This document shows, piece after piece, positions 33,431 to 44,900 of a stretch of DNA of 64,000 bases. The notes below the pieces were generated by a model that did no database searches, was not told the DNA's origin, and saw only the letters and a list, made by a program, of their open reading frames with translations. This stretch comes from Agriotes lineatus. Taxonomy: Eukaryota; Arthropoda; Insecta; Coleoptera; Elateridae. Each line of letters starts with the position of its first letter. Position 1 is the first letter of the stretch. The position numbers and the translations under genes were made by a program. The DNA lies in assembly GCA_940337035.1 (NCBI GenBank), contig CALNHX010005883.1, positions 1 to 64,000 on the forward strand. Direction: 5' to 3'.

Positions 33431-33841
33431 TAGTCTATACCCGGGGAACCCGGGTAACTACTGCCATTTTAGATGAATGCTCTGTATTTATAATGTGTAT
33501 AAACGTTTTTCTACTAAATTAGCCATTGAATGTATGATCGGCAAGAAATTGCTAACTACTGCGACAGATACTAATTCAGGATGATCAAATCGAGATCCCA
33601 CTGGACGTCTAAAAGTGGTTGGAAATTGCTATGTATGTCTATCTATGGAGAGCAAAAGGCGCCTCAAAACACAAAATTTATGTGACACTTGTGAGCGCCC
33701 CTCATGAAATGAACAAGAAATAGTTATAAATAAATGTCAACAATGTAATTGAACTTATTATATGTGTGTTTCTAATATATTTGGGTATTCATTTTTGTAG
33801 TTTTATTATATGGTTACCCAGGTACCACGGGTATAGACTTA
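33431..33841. mobile_element. small inverted-repeat element (MITE-like)
   Basis: Inverted ends of about 30 bp share AGTCTATACCCG and GGGTAAC around 33431-33460 and 33812-33841, with a few differences. The 411-bp interior is AT-rich and non-coding. I could not settle a target duplication, so the superfamily is open. Confidence 0.55.
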
Positions 33842-34871
33842 AAGGTGTTTTAACTTTACACTAAAATTTTAAATAACGTAATTGATATTTTTGAAAGATA
33901 ATAGTGCAAATCGAATGTACTTGAACTATTTGAGGATAAACTAAACGATAGCTGCAAACTTTAATGAGAAATGTAAAATTAATTACAATTACATGAAAAT
34001 GTGGACACACCGGACAAAACAGTTAATTGGTGAATAGTTTGTAATTGGTACATATATTAGTGAAGAAATATATATTCTGATACATTTAAAAATCGTGTAG
34101 TTGTATTCTCTGACCCCAAATATGTATATTTAGATACCAAGTTTGTGATCCTAAGTGATTTAGGAGTCGAGATAGTGATAATATACTTATATTTCAAAGT
34201 GGCAGTTATAAAATCCAAGATGGCCGACGGAGGAGTTGGTTCCTATCAAAAATTGAAAGCTAAGTAACGCGAAATTCGACCTTAAGCTGCCCCATCTCAT
34301 ACGCACTGTTTCATAAGAGTAGCCCAATATTTCTGAAATTTTGCAGTGGGCTATAATTTTGCACTCTGAAAAACTTTTTGTAATAACATTTTTCTGTAAT
34401 ATGAACGGATAATTTACTTTATCGTAATTCTTTCTAATAAACACTCGGGTTCCTCAGCTGCTTGCTTCAAAACATTAAAACGCCGACATCTCAGAGGGAC
34501 TTTTAAGGGATCGCTTCTAGGACACCAAGGAACATTTCTGTCAAAAATCAAGACTACATTATTTTTCTTAGGTTTCCCTTAAAATTTGTCTAATATGCCT
34601 GGACTTATAAGGTCCGGACAGATTTAATGATAAACATTTCCAAGCAAATGATCAATGGTGTACGCTCAATATTGATAAAAATTTAGTAAAGATTGTCGAC
34701 ACTAACATCAATTCTTCTTTGACTTTTCAATTTCGACAATGATTGTAATGAAGGCATATGCCTTATTGCTTTATATCAAAAATGTTTGCAGTAATGTTTT
34801 AAAATTAACTATTAAAATATCTCCAAGTATGTCATAGTTAATTGTGCTTAAATAATTGAATAATTATTCCT

Positions 34872-35325
34872 TTGTCACTGTATTGTAATTTATATTTATT
34901 TCTGTTTCACACTTGTAAATCTGTTATTAGAAATTTACCACCTACTAAGTATTCTTTTTACCAACACATTTTGAGAGCTACGTATCAAATAACTATTTGG
35001 AAAAATGCGACTACGATAAATCCAGAAATACCCAATCCAATTAATTTTGGTTGGAACTTGAAGGCTAATGTGCTTATTTCAAGTTTAATAACTAAGTGTC
35101 CGTCCCAATGTAACTTACGAAAATGTGTGTTGTACGTGTAAATTTAGAAAATGTTCTGTTAACTGTAGTTGTAACAAAGCTGGATCGAAGTGTATAATAG
35201 GTTGCTATTGTGAGGGTCAAGCGCTATTAATTTGCTTTAAAAACGCATATTTCTGTATACAGTGCTTTTCTTGTAAAGCGACGTATAACGGTTTACATGG
35301 CAAAGACTTTATCTTATTATGTTAA
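34872..35325 (+). pseudogene. frameshifted cysteine-rich (CXC-like) transposon-borne protein fragment
   Basis: The first frame carries NLPPTKYSFYQHILRATYQI followed by IWKN and a FGWNL block. After a one-base shift near 35125 the second frame carries a cysteine cluster (CKFRKCSVNCSCNKAGSKC, then GCYC). The LPPT...QH..R..YQ...W block followed by a C-x-C cluster recalls the C-terminal part of a widespread, uncharacterised family of repeat-borne insect and cnidarian proteins; the cluster resembles tesmin-type CXC motifs. This is recognition from memory and not proved. The fragment sits in the centre of the Foldback element and could be its own gene, captured DNA or an older insertion. Confidence 0.45.
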
Positions 35326-36812
35326 GGTTTTTTCTATTGACAATTTTGAAATCATATTTTGTACCCTATTGGATTAGGCCTATATGGACAATAAAACTTA
35401 ATAATTATTATTATGAAAATATAAACCAAAAAATTTAGCTTGCAATAAAAGTGTATTATTTTTAAAGTAGACAGCGTTAGTTCAATGATCAATAATATTT
35501 TTTGTAAACTGGCAGTTTCTTAAAAAAGCTGTAGCTTCGATTTTTCATTTCTTTCTGATTTTTCTTGCTCTTATAGCTGCTTTATGAAAAAATCACTGAA
35601 TTATTTTTATATCTATATATTTTCGCCCTTAAGTTATAATAAATAGATGAAGAACATGAAGTACTTACTATTAATGGTTTTGTTCGCAACTAAATTAATG
35701 TTTAAGTTTCTGTTTTTTAGTGTTTAAAAATGACATTATTCACGTATAACCAAACAGCGTAATATAATTATGAGTAAGTATAATGCATACAAATGATTTG
35801 TAAGCATGGTATATTTGTATCGCGGTGTACATCAGTAATCGGCAAAGCGCGTCACGCATGAAACTCAAAACACGTACAGAAAAATATATCTTATTTTTTA
35901 CAACAATAAAGCAATAGAGACAATTCTTCTAGTCAAAATTTGTCCATTCTTTTCTACAAACCTTCATACGCGGAACTATGCCTTTATGTGCAATAGTATT
36001 CAAAATACGTTGATGAAATTTATACCGCGCATTCCAGGTAAGTTTTGTTTAAACAATTTCTGTAGAATTTGTTAAAAATAACTTCGTGATTAATTTGACA
36101 TAATCTGAATCCAGAAATAATAAGCTTTCCCTTGGTTTAAAAATCATTGAGGAATATTAAAAAAGAAGTTAGTAAATGCAATGTACACATAAAATTCATA
36201 AATTTTCAGTAATAAAAAATCGGAAAGTATTTTTTTGGTGTTTTGCAATTGCAAATAGAATGGGTTCCTTCACATTTATATCCATAAGGTCATTCCAAAG
36301 AGTGTATTTTTTATCTATATCTTCGAGTGCACACCCTACGATTGAATTCCTGATTCATTAGCAGCCTTATTTTAAATTGGCGTTTATGTGTCGACTTTTC
36401 AATAAGGTTTAATAGTGTATTACATAAAAAGCCAGTAAATACGCTTTCCTGACGTATTATGTATACTATTTTTTTTAAACCGTTTACATTAAAAAAAATC
36501 GTTACTCATTAATCACAAATGATTCAAGATGTTTCAATTTGGATGGATTAATAATAATTTACCCTATATTACTATTACTGCCAAGAATAAATGCTGAGCT
36601 AATTTTGTTTTGTACTTATTTATTTGAGCCGGGTAGAGTATTTTCCTGACTAGTCAGAAAATTAACTACTACCCTGCCTTAAATGAGTTAGGAAAGTAGA
36701 CACTTTCATGCCGCTTTCAGAAATACCTAATTTGTTTTGATATAACTTTATGTGCTTAGAAAATTGTTGCAAAACGGGGTGGTCATGGTTTAGACAAACT
36801 CTGCAGAGCATA

Positions 36813-37635
36813 GCTAAACAAACATTAACAAACGATTCACAATAAGAAATAGTCAATTTATCATTTCGGATTTGGCTGCCGCGAATTTGGCCCGACCCAA
36901 ATAGGGGTGCTGGTTATAGTATAGATAAATGTAAACAAACGCTGAAATTAGCTAAACAAACGTAAACAAACGATAAACAAAGGATTCCCACCAAGAAATT
37001 GTGAATTTATCATTTTGGGTTTGGCTGCCGTGAAGTTGGGCCGACCCAAATAGGGGTGCTGGTTATAGTATAAAGAAGTTTAAACAAACGCTGAAAATAG
37101 CTAAACAAACGTAAACAAACGATAAACAAACGATTCCCACCAATAAATTGTCAATTTATCATTTTGGGTTTGGCTGCCGTGAAGTTGGCCCGACCCAAAT
37201 AGGGGTGCCGGTTATAGTATACAGAAGTTTAAACAAACGCTGAAAATAGCTAAACAAACGTAAACAAACGATAAACAAACGATTCCCACCAATAAATTGT
37301 CAATTTATCATTTTGGGTTTGGCTGCCGTGAAGTTGGCCCGACCCAAATAGGGGTGCTGGTTATAGTATACAGAAGTTTAAACAAACGCTGAAAATAGCT
37401 AAACAAACGTAAACAAACGATAAACAAACGATTCCCACCAATAAATTGTCAATTTATCATTTTGGGTTTGGCTGCCGTGAAGTTGGCCCGACCCAAATAG
37501 GGGTGCTGGTTATAGTATACAGAGATGTAAACAAACGCTGAAAATAGCTAAACAAACGTAAACAAACGATAAACAAACGATTCCCTTTGACGTATTACTA
37601 AATCTTTGCCTGGGTTTGGCCAACTTCACAGACAT
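36813..37635 (-). repeat. right arm: inverted 149-bp tandem repeats of the Foldback element
   Basis: The reverse complement of the left-arm unit recurs with cgattccc at 37131, 37280 and 37429, again exactly 149 bp apart. The first unit (from 36813) is partial and more diverged. This arm has about five units and lacks the 867-bp higher-order duplication of the left arm. Confidence 0.92.
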
Positions 37636-37644
37636 CAAGTTGCT

Positions 37645-38141
37645 GATCAAGCTATTGCTGTGGGGGGGGGGATTCCCTTTTAGGGAGTAATCCATTATTT
37701 TACGACTTTTGTGTAGGTGGCGAGGCGACAGATAAACGTCAACCCACGTTAGCATAACCTACAAATTCTGGTTAAAATGTTGTAATTTTACGATTTCTCG
37801 ATTTCAAATAAAACATAATGTACTCCTCGGCACTGAAGTTTCTTTTTACCCCTCATGTGCCGAGGCCCGTAGGGCCAAGGCAACTAAAACCATATTTTTG
37901 ATAAAAAGCTACCCATAACCCTTAACCCAGGAGATCTCTTTCCAAGCCATAACTTCTTAGTCTATGAGGCTGTAGACCGGCGATCTCCTACGATTCAGGT
38001 TTGCTACAAAAAGTCACTGATACTGGAACCCCAAAACGGTACAAAATCTAAAACTACTGTGTGGCATTTATTTTGATATTCGTCAATTATTTTATTTATC
38101 AGATGTTAATAACCTTGAGTTATAATAAAAAATAATTGCAG
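37645..38141. other. probable intron sequence before the TSP1 exon
   Basis: A G9 run lies at 37664-37672. No coding motif is seen until the splice acceptor ending at 38141 (tgcag). Confidence 0.4.
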
Positions 38142-38373
38142 GAAAACATGCAAAAAGCGAAGACGTCGCGACCTCGCATATGGAGCAAGTGGTCCAAATG
38201 GTCCAAATGCACAAGGCAGTGTCGCACGTATCGCTACAGGGTCTGCAAAAAACCGGGAAGATGCAAGAAGAGACGGCAGCGCCAGGCAGCGTTTTGCTAC
38301 CATGACAACACAAGGTGTGAACAGTACGTGCTGAATCTGCTAGATAGGAATGACAAAAGAATAAGCTACCAAG
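38142..38373 (+). CDS. exon: thrombospondin type-1 module of a secreted serine protease
   Basis: The exon follows an acceptor attgcag and ends before a donor GTACTC (phase 1). It encodes WSKWSKWSKC, the exact WxxWxxWxxC signature of TSP1 repeats, in which the tryptophans are usually C-mannosylated and the arginine/cysteine ladder stacks beneath them. Further cysteines lie in CTRQC, RVCKKPGRC, AFC and TRC. A very basic stretch, KKRRQRQ, lies inside the module. TSP1 modules bind glycosaminoglycans or matrix proteins outside the cell. There is no signal peptide here, so at least one upstream exon is expected. The ATG at 38148 is unlikely to be the true start. The exon is much less AT-rich than the flanking intron. 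Confidence 0.8.
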
Positions 38374-38623
38374 GTACTCATAAAATCATGGGGTGTTCCG
38401 GTATGTCGACCATTCTTAATTTTCAACACTGATTCCGAATCTATCTTCCTTTTTTTAATACGAACATGGAAACTATTCCATAACTTTGGAATGGTGCATC
38501 CGATTGGAAAAGGAATGCTAATTCGGAATCAGTATTGAAAATTGTGTGTATAAAACCAAAAATGGTCTGCACATCAGAATAGTCCCACCATTAGCTTAAC
38601 TCCTTTCTAAAGTCCATCTTTAG

Positions 38624-38802
38624 ACAGCAACAAATACCAGTACAACAAACCAGAAAGCCAAGGATCTCAACAGTTTTTCCCGATTCGGCCCCAGAAGTGC
38701 GGCCGACCCCGACGGAAAGCCAAAATGCTGAAGATCATCGGGGGGACCGAATCCAAGAAGTACAAATGGCCGTGGCACGTGGCCGTTATCAACAGATACA
38801 GG
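38624..38802 (+). CDS. exon: propeptide linker and start of the trypsin-like domain
   Basis: Joined to the previous exon (phase 1), the frame stays open and reads DSNKYQYNKPESQGS, then KCGRPRRKAKMLK, then IIGGTESKKYKWPWHVAVIN. IIGG after a lysine is the activation site of chymotrypsin-family zymogens; cleavage after MLK would free the new N-terminus. The cysteine in KCGRP probably tethers the propeptide to the protease. The acceptor is ctttag and the donor GTAAGG, leaving phase 0. The Gln-rich linker has no clip-domain pattern. The exon lies 250 bp after the TSP1 exon, which supports one gene. Confidence 0.85.
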
Positions 38803-40139
38803 GTAAGGCAGCTCCAATATTCGATTCACGTAAACTGCGTCTTCAAGCGGTATTAATATTAATTTGGTGTAACAAAGGTTGTCTGCTTAATAAGTCTAAA
38901 CTCGCCGTCTCAAGGTTCGCTGTCTCCACAACAGATAACACGTCAAATGCAGTTAGTAGCTGTGTTTTGACGGACCGGTTTCCTTGAAATCGATACCGAG
39001 ATTAATTAAATCCTTAACAACTTGTTTTCATACGCATCGGTCTAAAAAAAGCAATTTAAAATTAGTTTTGTAGAAGATTTTTTAATTGTACTTTTCACCA
39101 TACTAGTCGTATAATTTCGTAGGGATTTCAGATCAGCGGATAGCTGGGAAAGTTCTAAAGAGATTATTTAGAACAAAGGCAACTCAAATCAGTTTAATTC
39201 CCTCATACTGTTCATTAAAAAAACGATAATTGCTTACAATGTTAAAAATCGATTTTCTGTATAAATTTTACATTAACATTTTACGTAAAAGCGAAGTGGC
39301 TTTGTAAATCAAAATGTTTAACAGTAAACGGAAAAATTGCAAAATTAGTATTTTAATATAAAAGAACAGAAACCAACTGAAATAACGGGGTTTAAATCAT
39401 TTTTGTCTAATTCAATGTTTTTTGAAACACAAAAAGAACAAAAGATTGCAAGCGAGTACACAGTTGTAATAAATAAGAACAAAATTGGAACAGCTGACTG
39501 GCGTCAGGCTGTCTACCGTTATATGGCTTCCTGCTATGCAAGAAAAAGGAACTGCTTATTATTCCTCGCTGTCTTGTATAATTTTGGGCTTACAATAACC
39601 CATTGTCCACCGAGTAGAAGGTCCGGGCACCGGAGATCGGGTTTATTGTTTCTTTCCTTCTAGTTGTGTCAATGGCCATTGCTCGCAATGGGCCAGCGAA
39701 AGTCCGGCTCGGACTCGTCTTTGTTATCGAAAAAAAGTTGACGCACGTCCGCTGTCCCGACTCGCAATCCTGCATTTTCTTCTGGGCCATTTATTTCGAA
39801 TAGCTGATCCCTTTTGACTTTACAGAAGCCGTGATTCTTCTTGCGTAATTTCCTTTGTAGTAATATTAGTTGGGACTCTACCATGCCGTGATGATATAAA
39901 AAGTATATATAAAACACTTGACATTTGGTGACACGGCAGAAATAACTTGTCACCCCATGCTGCAAGAGCGATATACACAAATCAGATTTTGACGTTAGAA
40001 AGTTTGCTTTACCCCGAGCCGCAATTGCTTCCGAAACACCCACTGAATTTGGCTCGTGCAGCTGCACACCAAATTTCACTTTTTATTGCCGTCTTTTATA
40101 TTAAATCCGGGAAACTTTTACGATATCGTACGTGAAAAA
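38803..40139. other. unassigned intron sequence
   Basis: No transposon or exon was recognised. 39600-39790 is somewhat GC-rich, with open frames on both strands that show no family motif. Confidence 0.35.
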
Positions 40140-41920
40140 AAATTTCTAAAGCTCTTGGAAAGTTTACTCTAGCTCCATCACACTATAATGGCTGTGGAAT
40201 CGCTCCAGAACTTAACAAAAACGCTTCTGAGATCCATTTCCTCTTAACTTTGTGAATCTTGATGCTATAAGACATGCCAAAAGTTTCAGTCTAGATATTT
40301 TCGAATTTCCAATGAGCGCAAGCCTTCTTGTTGCTTGAATTAACTGGATCATAACTTCTGTTTGACCTTCCTATCTCTAAAAGACGTAAGTATCCTTGCT
40401 GGCGTCATAACATGTACGACATTGCAGTTTGCTGTTTGGAAGTTGACACTTGGCACTTTTATCTGTTACCTTTTATATCCTGCAGCAAATAAGTTTTTGT
40501 TCTTCCCACTTTACTGCTAGTTTCAACTGATTTTCTTCCTTCAAGCATTTTGCAAAACTACTTTTGATTGAAAAAGACCTCGACATGAGAATCTTATGTG
40601 GTCGAACACTTTCTGAATTACTGATGCAATATTCCATTTTGTCTACTTCTCTGGTAATTCCGTCCCTTGAATGTTAATTAACAGTGTTTCTTCTGTTTTG
40701 CTTTACTTTATGTCGAGGACTTTTGTTTCTCTTTGGAGTGTCAGTTTCCAATCCGCACTCGCCAGATGATACATTCCTCTTCAAGTGTGCATTTCCATTG
40801 ACGTAAACTCATCTTTGAGTTAGGCAAGATATCAAGGCACACACATTGACTTAATCATTTCTCTGCTGCTATCTTTCTTCCAGCAGAACGTTCTTCAAAT
40901 GGAAGTTAAAAAACACGTTTATCCTCAAAATATCCTATTTTTCTGATTCAAATTCCCCCCCTAGGGAAAACGGAGATATTTCTATCACCTGTCTCCACAT
41001 TAATCATCTTAAATGCTATTCTGATGCCAGAGACCACTCACACAGTGGCGTAGCCACGGGGGGGGATATGGGGGATATATCCCCCCCCAAGAGTCAAAAA
41101 TTTAAAAAAATGGCTGCAACTATAAAAATTCAGAAGCTGACAAAATTAGAAATCTTAGAATGATTTAGGATCAAGCAATTTACATTATTTACTATTGCTT
41201 GTCGAAATCCATTTTTTTTCAAATTTGACCATATTATTTCCATTTAAAATCTTGCAATATAAACTCATCTTAATGTTTTGTAACAAAATATAAGAAACCA
41301 CATCGACCTGTACCTTCTACAAAAATAAATACTAGTATAAGTATAACATAAACCATCCACGGTTACATGTCGATCGATGGAAAAACCGCGATTTTATACC
41401 AATTGTCACTTTACGTACTGGCACGTCAGATGTTTTGAAAGAAGTGGGGCGGAAACACTTGTGCGTATAGTATGCGTCGAAAAATCTTAACGGTTTAGCA
41501 ATGTTGGCGATACACCGGGAAATACTAGTTGAAGTAGATGAAATCTTTGACGAACTGACCAAAAAACCACGGCACTTAGATTTTGTTTTGTTATGGTTTT
41601 TGTTGAATAACGACTACCATTCTAAAAATATTCTTTACTATTTGCACTTTTTTCCGTGCAATCTATAAAAAACGTAAGTAAACAGTTACTATATAATTTT
41701 ATTATTGTATATCCCCCCCCAAGGGCCAACTCTGGCTACGCCACTGCACTCACATGGTTTTTCCGCGGACTCTCATCAACACTACTGGAAGCAACTTGAT
41801 GCAATTTGGATTTTTGTCCATGACTTGATCAATTACAGCTCATCTAGCGTCAAGTAAAAGATTTCATGATACTGTGAGACCAAAGATTGCTTCAAATTCT
41901 CCAGAATAATCTGTAATTCT
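40140..41920 (-). pseudogene. second BEL/Pao relic, interrupted by a hAT MITE
   Basis: The minus strand at 40715-40540 reads KVLDIK, INIQGTELPEK, IASVIQKVFDH and FQSKVVLQNA. This matches motif by motif the block at 25502-25320, so both copies belong to one family. Upstream polyprotein sequence continues to 41034 and resumes after the MITE at 41755. Downstream, 40140-40330 overlaps in content with 25130-25250 (gcttctgagatccattt is shared). Nonsense codons and shifts are frequent. It is fully contained in the protease intron. Confidence 0.65.
41043..41746. mobile_element. hAT MITE with 8-bp target duplication
   Basis: The ends are CAGTGGCGTAGCC and GGCTACGCCACTG, a very common hAT-type terminus. 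CACTCACA is duplicated at 41035-41042 and 41747-41754. G-runs and C-runs (ggggggg at 41060, cccccccc at 41711) lie just inside the ends. No transposase is encoded in the 704 bp. Confidence 0.92.
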
Positions 41921-44900
41921 GTCAGTGCGATGCGGTCTCGTTTGTTCTTTTAAATCTCAACTTTTACATTGTTATGGTTATTTTGACGCCTCTATGTTTG
42001 CCTTCTCTACTAACGTTAGCCCTAGCGATTTAAGTTATTGTGTATGCAATTTTAAAGGATATAAATGTTGTTTTTTTCTGCGAAGAGGTTACATCCAAAT
42101 TGCAAGTACACATTTCAGTTGGACTCTTGCATTTCCCCCTCGTGTTATGTAACGTTTCCTGGTTTTGAGATGGCTCTCTGTAAGAGGTATGTTGGTGAAT
42201 TAACTCTGGGAGCTCGATATTTATTTGACAAATAAAGTATTTATTTTGATGTTGTAAGTTATGTATGTGTGGATTGTAAAGGGGCGGTGTTTCTCGTCCT
42301 TCAGGAGTGACACTACTTAACAGTTTATTCCCGATAATGCAGTGCTTAATGTATTTAGTCGCATCTGAGCGTGATATCTCGTGCAGTATTAATTGATCAG
42401 ACGTGTTCTTTTGGGTTTCGGCGTATTGCCCGCTTTATTTCGCTGGGTCGCTTAGAAACTTCTTTCTACGATCAAATTTTTCAGTAATATTTCATCCCGC
42501 TGTGGTGGTAAAATAGGTTGTATTTTGTTTTCTTTTCAAACTTCCGGCAGAATTGTTAAAAAACCAAATCACCGATATCTTCAAAACCTCACGTCTAGAT
42601 TTTCGGATTTTCATATGGAAGATGTTTCTTTTCTTTTTATGTAAATTTTGGATTCGATTATGAACTTGGGTATCTGGATTTTCCAGTTTATGGAATTATT
42701 AGTGACGGCTCAACTTTAACTTCGCTTTCTTAGTCTACACAAATTGTCCACGTTGGTATTTTAGTCCATTCAGAGGAACCTGTCCTGTAATTAGTATTTA
42801 CTGTGATTTGATTATTTATTAAATTATTTTATTTTTTATGAAATTATGTATTCTTTTTTATTATTTAATTTGAATAAAGTTTTGTAATTATAGTTTATTA
42901 GTAAAGTGATTGAATTTTGAAATATTTATTTATATTCATATAAGAAGGGTTACATTTTTGCACCTAGCAGCTAGGCGAGATTGAATTCACGTCAGTTTCC
43001 TAGAGCGACGCTGGATTCAACAGATAAACTACGACCTTATACTCTAACTAAATATTTTTGAAACAATTCAAAAATATATCGGCACGAATAAGTGTATGAA
43101 TTTGCCATATTAAAATGTTCCTGCTTATGCCGGTTTTGCCATTTATGGATTAATGTAGTTATGATTTATATGCGTATTTTCTACGTACCTTGTGCTTCAT
43201 TTATTTGTGTGTTAAATCTATCTTTCAAATTATAAATTACATACGTTTTGCTGTAAACGTAGCGTGTGCACGCCGCAGAGTTAATATTGGGTTTGACTCA
43301 ATTACATACGTATCTTGTCTTTAAATACCGTAGATACAATATATTATTTTGGCACAAGGAGCTACCCTCTTATATTACTTGTCTGCATATAGATATTGAA
43401 AATAATTATCACTTTAATTTCACCGTATTTATGTATTTTTCTTTCTATCACAGGTTATAGCTTATCAAAGAAGATATCTCCCTTCAATGTAAGTTGCGAT
43501 TACCATATCTTCCAACTTATATGCGCGAGTTGTTGAACAATCAAGTTGGTGGCGCCCGTATTTGGTTTTGATAATTTTAGTGTTAGCAAACTTCCTTCTC
43601 CGGAGTAGCTCAGCTGGCTCATTAAAAGCTATTGGTTACGGTACTGTTTTGGGTATGCACTAGTCGCTATCCGACTTATATTGACTGTTGTAAAATTATC
43701 GTTAGTTTATTCTAAGGCTATTGAGTGTTAGGGGTGACTACATCTACAAGAATTGTCTTCTTCGCGGATCCTCTCGTCAGCCTCCTCGCTACTTATAGTC
43801 GATTCATCTTTTCCTTGACTTCTACACCAAAATCCTTTAGGGGGTGCATCGACGACAATCAGTCACCAATTTTTCAAATGTAACGTAATTTCTTGCGGAT
43901 AATCACAGTATTTTGGCGATTGCCATTATTTCACTAGCCAAAGTTTACTAGCTCTAAATTTTGGATTCTCACCTGTACCACCTATCACACTGAATTAAAT
44001 TTTTTGGAAAATTACTTTCCCATTATTACCATTTGATTTTGAAGATATTCATTGTACCGGGATGTCAAAAATTATCTTGGTCAAGGGTGGTCTACACTGC
44101 ACTTTATAAGACTAAGTAGATTTGAACTACAATTAACTGAATTATTAGTTTATGTGACCAGCAGTCTAATCACCAGCTGCAAAAATACGCAAAAATATGC
44201 AATTTAAACCAAATGTATGCATTTAGGTAACATGAAAATACAATGTGATAACAAGATGTCGATGTTCTATGTCAACAAAAAGCATGCTACAGATTAGGCA
44301 AGTTTGATTGTTTTCAATGGCACCCGCGATCAAGAGTATTTTTGGTCTCTCGGAATTATTCTGTTGGAATACATAAACACTTTCAAATCAGAACTACGAC
44401 TTTGTCGCTTTTCCTACCTATAAATTATGTGTCTTATATGTTTCAAGATACCAGAATTACTGATTGCCGTGAAAAAAAAATGCAATAATTTTTTAAAAAT
44501 GGTAAAACCGACATAAGCAAAAAATGTCAATATCGTCAATTCATACAGTTATTAGCGCCAATGCATTTTTGAATTGCTGCAAAAATATGTAGTCATAGTA
44601 CAAGCTCGTAGCTTATATGTTGAATTCAGTGTCGATCAAGAAAACTAATGTGGCTTCAACATCACCTTGCTGCTGCATAGAAAGGTACCAAGGTAGACAA
44701 ATCATGTGGACTACGAAAGCGAAGTCAAAGCTGAGCCGTAATCGGCACCAATTACATAAACTGGAAGTTCCAGCTACCGAAGTCCATAATGAGAGGCAAA
44801 ATGCATCCAAAAAGAATACAAAAGCCTTCCATACGAAAATCCAAAAATCTAGAAAATTTTAGAAAAACCAAAAACCCTCTAACAAAAAAAACGCCTTTTG

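Larger units (their letters stand above)
29921..37635. mobile_element. Foldback/Mutator-like transposon with tandem-repeat inverted arms
   Basis: The ends are inverted copies beginning ATGTCTGTGAAGTTGGCC. A perfect 9-bp duplication, CAAGTTGCT, lies at 29912-29920 and 37636-37644. Nine-base duplications are the mark of Mutator-type insertion, and long inverted arms made of short tandem repeats are the mark of Foldback elements such as Drosophila FB. Here the arms are about 1.9 kb (left) and 0.8 kb (right), made of 149-bp units. The 5-kb centre contains two smaller inverted-repeat elements and a cysteine-rich gene fragment. I found no recognisable MULE transposase, so this copy is probably non-autonomous. 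Confidence 0.88.

Noticed and set aside
44613..44862. Frames on both strands around 44.6-44.9 kb
   Set aside because: They overlap in antisense and neither shows a recognisable domain.
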